In this document: one piece after another, positions 57,590-64,000 of the stretch
How positions within the stretch are numbered: the first letter of the stretch is position 1
How the letters are laid out: the number at the start of each line of letters is the position of its first letter
Source of the DNA: Symsagittifera roscoffensis
Taxonomy: Eukaryota > Xenacoelomorpha > Acoela > Convolutidae
NCBI RefSeq assembly: GCF_963678635.1
Contig: NC_087069.1
Coordinates: forward strand, 44,342,688 to 44,406,687
Direction of reading: 5' to 3'
Length of the DNA stretch: 64,000 nt
Made by a program: the position numbers and the translations under genes
Notes under the pieces: model-generated
What the model saw: only the letters and a program-made list of their open reading frames with translations
What the model was told of the DNA's origin: nothing
Databases searched by the model: none

Positions 57590-58030
57590 TCATTCATACA
57601 AGTATGAAAAAAGACCCTTGAACTCTACAACGCTTTCTGGGATGCCTGAAGTCCCAATCACTGAATGGAAACAGATTGAATTGTTTTTCTTCACTAAGTA
57701 CCCTGTCACTCACGTAATCAACAATTAACGTAACATTGACCGCATAGGTAGCAGCCACTACTTGAAACTCTTTTCCTCTTCCTCGCAGTTTACATGACCA
57801 TCAGCCCATGCGCAGTCTTCTCTCCACATCAGGCAATCCTTGAGTCATCGTAGTTCCTCAAACTCGTTCGTTCTCAGCTCTGGAACGCGCAGACTGGTTG
57901 GAAGCTCACCTGCACCACAAAATGCTCATAGCTGTCAGGCAGCTCATCGGTCACCGGAGCATCGAAGTGTTTATCCGTGGTTGCTTCTCCACCTTATAGG
58001 TGCTGCAGGGGATTATTGTACATTTTGAAG
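57590..58030 (-). pseudogene. pol: Ty3/gypsy pol relic (RNase H-integrase linker)
   Basis: On the minus strand, DELPDSYEHFVVQ followed after a one-base shift by GELPTSLRVPELRTNEFEEL and LKDCLMWREDCAWADGH follows the layout of the linker preceding the integrase zinc finger in many animal gypsy polyproteins (a hydrophobic V-V-x-x-LP motif, an acidic helix, then a W-containing segment). Several stops and shifts. It is from a different lineage than the 37-52 kb element. The match is by pattern recognition only. Confidence 0.4.
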
Positions 58031-59119
58031 AAAAAAAGCGTCAGCAACCTAATGGAAATCTGCTAGGTGTTTGGAATAAAAAAACAGTAAAAATTTCATA
58101 AAAACTCAAACCGATAAAAATCAGCTAAAATAACTCCGCAGCTACAATATATAATCAGCTTGTACAGTATTTTCTATCAGTGAAAGTTGCGCAATATTTT
58201 CTATCTTTTTATTGTGGTTTTTTTTAATTTAGTATTTTCTTGTGACAAAAACGATTAAGTGATGTACGACATATGAAGCAGCTTTTGAACATCAATGTTC
58301 TCGTATGTTCTTGAAATAAGTAATTGAGATAAGATAAAGAAAATTGCGAGGGTCGGGGTGACATGAAAAGAAGCCTGTTTTTTCTATTAAAAAAAACTAG
58401 AGATTGCCACGCCAAAATCAAACAATAATATTTTCTTTTCTTTTTTTCAGGTTTTTAAAATTATTCATCTTTTACTATTCATCTTTAACTAAAATATTAA
58501 GAAAGGTGAAGTATATGCAGTGATGCATAAGCAAAATTTGTATATTTTGTAACCTGCAGTAACTGAGTCACACTAAAGAAACACACGGACCTTGTTCAAC
58601 CCAATTTCGTAAAAGGTATTATAACCCAAAAACTTGATTGGGTGGGTTTCATACTTTGGAATGAAAGAATATAAATTTTTAAGGATTCCTGTATAACAAT
58701 TGTTCCTATGATCAGTATGGTTTGTTTTCTTCTAATGGTCCATGTCTTAATTTTGATTTCACCGATTATCTACTTTTTGTTCATTTTGATTTTTTTAACT
58801 CAAAAATTCAGTGTTTTATGCTAGTGCTAAGTATTTTTACGATTTGGTCCGAATGTACATGATTTCCCTCGGGAAAATGGCTGAGATTTGAATTGTTTTA
58901 CTTGTTTTACACCCGATCTTTGACAAAAGGTTTTGTTTAACAAATTTAGTTTTAAGTTCAAATTGCTATTTTGCAAATCATACACAAAATTTCTGTTTCA
59001 TTTTTTGGTTTTTGCGTGTCGTGGTTCGTCGTTTGTAAAAAATACTTCAGAAGACAAATGTTTATTAAATTTTGAAAGATCAAGAGTCGCTGAGTCACCA
59101 GTTTTACTAGTTTTACTGG
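58031..59119. other. Gene-free AT-rich DNA
   Basis: No gene or repeat family recognised. Confidence 0.5.
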
Positions 59120-59186
59120 ACCAAGTCAACATCCCCCCCCCAAAGCCGTTTGGGGGGGGGGGGGGGGGTGGGGATGTTAACTTGGT
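59120..59186. repeat. Hairpin with C-tract and G-tract arms
   Basis: ACCAAGTCAACATCCCC (59120-59136) is the inverted complement of GGGGATGTTAACTTGGT (59170-59186) with one mismatch. The loop side carries about nine C and eighteen G that extend the stem. The G run could also form quadruplex DNA. 59187-60160 shows only another G-rich patch near 59260-59325. Confidence 0.7.
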
Positions 59187-60160
59187 TCTAAGTTGGGATT
59201 TTCAGCCAATCAGAATAGAGCATTTTACATGCAGTGCTTAATAAATTGAATTTAAAGTAGGCTCTGGGGTGGAGGAGGATCTTAACTTGGCCTATCTGGG
59301 AGTGGGGAGGGGGGTGGGGGTTGGGGGAATATTGCCTAAGCCGGTATGAACAGTCTCTTCTTTTCCTTGTTTTATTTTAAGGCTTTCCTGATATAAACTT
59401 CTGATGCGATTAAATTATGTAGTAGGTCGTAACAAGGCCTCATTTTGTTGCTGAGTTCGAAGTTTTGGCAATTCAGATACGCATGAATTACGAAACTGAG
59501 GTTTGAAGTAAACAAAAATTTAAAATTTCCACTGAATGCAAAAAAACATGGTTTGATTTTGACCATATGAGAAAATGATGAAACGGAACCTCGAACTCGA
59601 TTTAAAAATGTCCTTTTTTCACTGATTCTGCTGAGATATGAAGCATAACTTGTGAGTTTGTTTTATTCTTCTCTAATTTAGCCAGTTGTTTACGACAAGG
59701 TGACATTTTTGTCAAATAATTTTTACCTTTTGATTTCAATATTGATCTGTTTAGTGTTTTTTTTTCTGGAGAACGAAAAATTTTCAAAGCATTTTGAACA
59801 TATGAAAAAAGTGTATTGAATAAAAACTAATCATATAAAGCATCGTCCAGTTAAATGTATTCTGCTAGTTAAATCAATAAAAATCTATTTCTGCACTTCA
59901 AAAATGATTATGCAAATCACTGTTTAAAATGGGTCAAAAAAGTTTCAAATAAACAATAACCAATGGAAAAAAGCGGAAAAAAACGCAACTTGATTTACTC
60001 CAAGAAAAATGAAAAAAAAATAGCTTCTTTCAGAAAAAATCAGAGCCCTTTGATGGTTTTTGGATCTAAATTCAACATCATTGGGTTTAATTCATTTGTT
60101 CTCTACTAAGTTTTTTTTTCATTAAAAAACTATAGACAAAAATGCATCTTCCAATGCAAC

Positions 60161-61050
60161 CCCGCACCAGAGTTCCATAGATAAAAATCGGTTATAATGG
60201 ACAATTGTTGTCTAAAATGTTGTCATTATTATCCATTATTGTTGCAATTTTAGACGAGAAAACCGATTATATTGTCATTATAATCAATTGTTTTGGTAGA
60301 TCTAAGCCTGCTCAAATTAACCCCCAAACCTTACTTTACCCCCATTCGCATTTGCTCAAACGCCCCCACTCTCCTACCTTTATCCTTACGCCCAGCCCCA
60401 TGTTGAAGTGCTTACCATTGAAGGAGAACGGGGAGGGGGGTTTCTCAGTGTGAACAACACCTATTTACCCCCATGCTCTATTTTAACTAAGATTGGGGGA
60501 TGTTAAACTAAGGTAGGGGTGGGGGTAACCTTGTAAACTGGGAGGGGGGAGGGGGCGGATGGTAAACTGACGAGGGGTAAACTGTGGGGGGAGGGGTAAA
60601 GTGGGGAAGGGGGGTTGCTAAAAGAGGCGATGGAGCTTACGTAGTATAGAAAAAGTGGAGAAAACTTAAATAAATAAAATCGGATGTGAAAAGTAAAATT
60701 TTTTAAAACGTAATATGTAGCAGCTGCACTAAACAGGAAATCAGCTAACTTTGAAAAAAATTTGCTAAATTTATCATTTCTTCTCAAAAATTTCATTATA
60801 ATCGATTTTAAAAAATGATGATCAAAAAAATGTTATGGTTATAATCCATTTTTACTAGATTATAATCTTTAATAATGGATTATAATGTTTAATGGAATAT
60901 AATCAATTATAATGGATTATATTGATATAAAAAATACCGGAAATATAATCCATTTTTGATGGATTATAATCGATTAATTTTGTAATTTTATAGATACTGA
61001 CTATAAAATGACAATGTTATAGATTGTTATCCATGGAATTTCAGTGCGGG
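60161..61050. mobile_element. N2 element, full-length diverged copy (890 bp)
   Basis: Starts CCCGCACCAGAGTTCCATAG and ends with 'tatccatggaatttcagtg' then CGGG, its imperfect inverted complement. The central G-rich block (60415-60620), 'gcactaaacaggaaat' and AT palindromes are as in 19191-19973. The TA flanks are no longer visible. Confidence 0.65.
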
Positions 61051-61149
61051 ACCTCAATAATGCAACTTCCAATTTAGAACGATGTAACCCATCTTAACTA
61101 AGAAGCCGCTTTTCGCAAAACTGTAAGGTCAGTCAGCCAAAAATGGATA

Positions 61150-61243
61150 TATCAAAATAGTACAAAGGGGGACCCTTTGGGTCGGCAGGGGGTCACTTCC
61201 CTGAGCGAGAGGGCAAAGCCCCCCCCCCTAAATCAGCTATGGC
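61150..61243 (-). mobile_element. hAT-like element end, relic
   Basis: 'gggggaccctttgggtcggcag' followed by a C tract and 'taaatcagctatggcgg' is the inverted form of the left part of the element at 21344. The rest is missing. Confidence 0.5.
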
Positions 61244-61549
61244 GGTAAGAATACATTTGATTCACATGAGTTTCTGTGTTCATAAGGCAAAGTTTGTCCG
61301 AATAACGCTAACAGATTGTTTTAAAATGACATTCAAATAGGGTAGGAAGTCTAAAATTTTTCTCCTTTTTGTCATGAATTTTCTTAAAAATTTTCCTAAT
61401 ACAAGTTTGTGCTGTGTTGTGTCAAAATGTTATCCAAAATTGCAGGCCAAAACAAATTACTACGTTTTTTTTTTTTTCATTTTTGATTTGAAGATTAAAA
61501 CTTTTTTTTCGAAGTCAATGTAAAGTTTCTCGTTTTACTCGGTACCTTG

Positions 61550-61690
61550 TCAATTGACTCATGTTTATCATTGTCAATTTACTCAAATGTTAAAGATTGT
61601 CAATTTACTTGAAAGTTAAAGATTGTCAATTTATTCAGGTTATTAATTTACTCAAAATTCAACTATTCTCAGTTTACTCAACTCGATACT
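61550..61690 (+). repeat. Short ~29 bp tandem repeat (GTCAATTTACTC)
   Basis: 'gtcaatttactcaaatgtta', 'gtcaatttacttgaaagtta', 'gtcaatttattcagg' and looser copies. It lies just downstream of the tetraspan gene's 3' end. Confidence 0.6.
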
Positions 61691-61750
61691 ACTCGGTTTG
61701 TAAGCGTTTTTGCACGAATTGAGATTTTCATGATTCACTCATAATAAAAC

Positions 61751-61756
61751 TTTATT
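61751..61756 (-). terminator. Poly(A) signal AATAAA for the tetraspan gene
   Basis: AATAAA on the minus strand, 30 nt after the stop codon at 61787-61789, implies a very short 3' UTR. Confidence 0.7.
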
Positions 61757-61786
61757 GATAGACCAAACAAAATTTTCCGGCGGCTG

Positions 61787-63082
61787 CTACTTGTCTTTTT
61801 TCGCTGCACTTCGACCAGTTTTGATCTCAGATTGTTCGGTTTGATCTGTAGATTTCTTCGCACCTTCAGCGGCCGTGGAAGTCGGTTTTTCGGTTCCATC
61901 GTCTTCGTTATTAGCCTCGGATTGCATAGTTTGAACAGTAGATTTCTTCGGGTCATCGGCTGCATAAGTTGGTTGCTCGGTTGCTTTGTCTTCATTTTCA
62001 GAGTTTTCTTCTTCCGAGAAGGCTTCGGATTCTTCGGCGTAGTCACTTTGACCTTCATCTTCTTCGTCTTTTTTCGTTTCTTTGTCTTTTTTTACTTCAT
62101 CCTCTTCCTTTTCTTCTTTTTCGTCTTCGTTTTCTTCTTTTTTGCCTTCTTCTTCCTCCTCCTCTTTTTCTTCTTCTTCTTCTTCTTCTTCTTCTTCTTT
62201 CTCTTCTTCTTCTTCTTCTTCTTCTTCTTCTTTTTCTTCTTCTTCTTCTTCTTCTTCCTTTCCTTCTTCTTCTTCTTCATCTTCTTCTTCTTCTTCTTCT
62301 TCTTCTTCTTCTTCTTTCTCTTCTTCTTCTTCTTCTTCTTCTTCTTCTTCTTCTTGTTCTTTTTCTTTCTCTTCTTCTTCTTGTTCTTCTTCTTCTTCTT
62401 TTTCGGCTTCTTCTTCTTCTCTGTCTTCTTCTTCCTGCCTTTCTTCTTCCTCTTCTTGTTTTTTCTTCCGTTCTTCGGCTTCTTTCTCAAGATCTACTTT
62501 TGGTTTGTGCCCATATTGCAGCAGCTGATGCTTTTCGTCGTCGTCCAGAAACATAGACTTTCTCCGGCCATTATTGGGGTTCAGCTTCGCCCAACACTTC
62601 AGTGGCGCGAGCCAGCAACAAATGACTAAGATCAAGGAAAAAAGAATTCCGGCAAACATCATCCAAAGACAGTACCCTGGTCGACTTCCATCTTTAGGGC
62701 TGGTAACAAAACCCACTGCAAGAAGAACCGTCGCGATGATGATGAGTAATAGCTGTACTATTGCCAAAGCTCCAACGATGATCCAGTTTGATGGAACGTC
62801 TTGGCAGAAAAACACTATAAAAAGTGCCATTATTGGAATGCCTATTATCATAGCAATAATCAACATTATTTCCCCGACCAGAGCTGCAGTGTAGTTATGT
62901 TTCAGTTGATCGCCAATTAATTTCGTATAAGTTATGCAATCGGCAGCATCTTTTTCGCAAAAAACCCAAAAGCCACCAGTGTTTTCCCGGCCATCGACAT
63001 ATACTTCGTTCAAGTTGCCGAAAGTTATGAAGAGCATCACTGCCCCGGCGAGGACCAGGCAAACTGTCTCCCAGTAGCACAT
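61787..63082 (-). CDS. Claudin/PMP22-like four-pass membrane protein with Glu-rich tail
   Basis: 431 residues, intact. Four transmembrane segments at about 5-22, 65-92, 101-125 and 138-158. The first extracellular loop contains GGFWVFC...C (W39, C42, C49), the signature of the claudin/PMP22/EMP/MP20 superfamily, so a plasma-membrane or junctional protein with an extracellular disulfide is likely. The cytoplasmic tail is unusual. After KCWAKLNPNNGRRKS and LDDDEKHQLLQYG, residues about 198-335 are nearly all Glu with Lys/Arg (a long charged helix). Then come an acidic Ser-rich segment and two related units near the end, ATEQPTYAADDPKKSTVQTM and GTEKPTSTAAEGAKKSTDQT. The family is usually 160-260 residues, so the tail more than doubles it. 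The chosen ATG follows an acceptor-like TGTTTTAG by 13 nt, and an in-frame TAG lies upstream. The Glu tract may make length polymorphic or prone to assembly error. Confidence 0.85.
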   Translation of the reverse strand: MCYWETVCLVLAGAVMLFITFGNLNEVYVDGRENTGGFWVFCEKDAADCITYTKLIGDQLKHNYTAALVGEIMLIIAMIIGIPIMALFIVFFCQDVPSNWIIVGALAIVQLLLIIIATVLLAVGFVTSPKDGSRPGYCLWMMFAGILFSLILVICCWLAPLKCWAKLNPNNGRRKSMFLDDDEKHQLLQYGHKPKVDLEKEAEERKKKQEEEEERQEEEDREEEEAEKEEEEEQEEEEKEKEQEEEEEEEEEEEEKEEEEEEEEEEEDEEEEEGKEEEEEEEEKEEEEEEEEEEKEEEEEEEEEEKEEEEEEGKKEENEDEKEEKEEDEVKKDKETKKDEEDEGQSDYAEESEAFSEEENSENEDKATEQPTYAADDPKKSTVQTMQSEANNEDDGTEKPTSTAAEGAKKSTDQTEQSEIKTGRSAAKKDK

Positions 63083-63095
63083 ATTTACAGCAGAT

Positions 63096-63098
63096 CCT
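63096..63098 (-). promoter_or_regulatory. Splice acceptor just upstream of the tetraspan ATG
   Basis: TGTGTTTTAG followed by GATCTGCTGTAAATATG on the minus strand. A 5' UTR exon or a trans-spliced leader would join here. An alternative AG lies 16 nt further upstream. Confidence 0.4.
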
Positions 63099-63387
63099 AA
63101 AACACATTCCTATTTTGTGAAACCAGTCCAATTTCTGTACTGTACTAAACCATTTCGCTAAAATAATCGTTCAAAAAAACATACTGATTAAACGCTTTAA
63201 GGAGATCTGAATTCACGTTTTTCATATCTAAGTTTTAGATCTGAAACGGGATATGTCAGGTTAAAATCATGCTTGGAGATTTAAAGAATGAGTTATTTGA
63301 AATTTACATGAAATCATATTTGTCATGGTTAATTCAGATCTGAAAAAATCAATTTGAGATCTAATTTTCAGGTAAGAAGAAAAAGTT

Positions 63388-63704
63388 TGTGCAACTCAAA
63401 AGTCCAAAAGCAAGACAAATCTTACTCATATATTTCCTAGTCTCAATAGATCTAGCGAGATACTGGTATATTTCGAAGTTGAAGGAGAGAAAAAACAAAT
63501 GATTTTATTCTTTATTCTTAAATTTTGGAACAACTAGGGTTTCAGGTTTACACTATACAATAAGATTTAGTCATGAAAAACGATTGGTTAGTTATGAATC
63601 TTTTACAGTTTAGTATTTTAAAGTATAATTTGTATAACTAGTGTCAAACTAGTTCCACCCATCAGGTGTCTAAGGAAGTTTCAAAATGCTGAGTCTTTTC
63701 GTAC
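63388..63704 (-). repeat. Solo LTR relic related to the 3' LTR at 37399
   Basis: 'cttactcatatatttcctag', 'tctcaatagatctag', then 'gttccacccatcaggtgtct' and 'gctgagtctttt' align in order with 37528-37775. The 113-bp part shared with the 5' LTR is not evident here. 63705-64000 is unassigned. Confidence 0.6.
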
Positions 63705-64000
63705 AGTAGTGTTTCTGAGTTCTTGAGAAAGTTGCTTGTCTGTGCCTGCGACGACGAGAAAATATCGTAAATTCAAAGATATTGAAGATATGTGCAGAAA
63801 AATGATAATAGGGAGTCGATTTCATATTCTAGAGCGCGACTAAGTACATTCTCACTATACGTTAGCAATCGACTGAGTAACTAGAAAAAAGGTTGACTTT
63901 TCTGAGACGATTGTCCGATGAACAATGCACGTATGTAGAGTTTTTTGCATCGAGCTGGTAAATTATTTTGTTAATATGGTTTCCTCTTCTTCGTTGTCAA

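Noticed and set aside
61832-62629. Long plus-strand frames opposite the tetraspan gene
   Set aside because: Poly-Phe, poly-Leu and poly-Ser shadows of the Glu-rich coding tract.

Overview
The window looks like nuclear DNA of an animal with an AT-rich, repeat-laden genome. The evidence is two animal-type membrane protein genes (a rhodopsin-like GPCR and a claudin/PMP22-like four-pass protein), an intron-style acceptor and a eukaryotic poly(A) signal, plus a Ty3/gypsy-like LTR element with env-like reading frames, a LINE relic, tRNA-derived SINEs and many non-autonomous transposons. There are no bacterial operons, rRNA genes, free-standing tRNA genes or CRISPR arrays. I cannot fix the phylum from sequence alone. 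A marine invertebrate, possibly a tunicate, would fit but is only a guess.

Layout. 1-3 kb: a GPCR gene on the minus strand (1776-2939) and, just downstream on the same strand, a charged C-terminal exon (1058-1526) that could be spliced to it in phase. 3-37 kb: almost gene-free, made of interspersed repeats. One family of about 520 bp ('E1' here) has a hairpin near each end and a Helentron/HINE-like asymmetric inverted repeat. A second family ('N2') has CCCGCACCG inverted ends, a G-rich interior and AT palindromes. A third group is hAT-like with CAGGGGCGGATCTAG ends. Several insertions are nested, and their target duplications can still be read. This part also holds a LINE relic (25.9-27.7 kb), a 380 bp CAA tract, a nearly perfect 2.54 kb tandem duplication (29.8-34.9 kb) and two back-to-back fold-back elements with Tc1-like ends sharing one TA (35.26-36.72 kb).

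37.4-52.7 kb: one large, decayed LTR retrotransposon on the minus strand. Its order is truncated 5' LTR, primer binding site, leader, gag, protease, reverse transcriptase, integrase with GPY/F module, env-like frames, an extra Ser/Pro-rich ORF and a 377 bp 3' LTR. The reverse transcriptase palm has been tandemly repeated about 2.4 times, RNase H is not recognisable and the gag core appears deleted. 52.7-61.7 kb: more repeats, including an E1 copy abutting the broken LTR, a 17 bp array, an ~84 bp satellite-like array, a hAT-like element, a gypsy pol relic and an N2 copy. 61.8-63.1 kb: an intact minus-strand gene for a claudin/PMP22-fold protein with an extraordinary glutamate-rich cytoplasmic tail. 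A solo LTR relic related to the big element lies at 63.4-63.7 kb.

Only the GPCR and the tetraspan gene look like functional host genes. They are independent genes 59 kb apart and I see no pathway joining them. The rest is mobile-element history, and that is where the most informative observations lie. All alignments were made by eye, so boundaries of diverged repeats are approximate.
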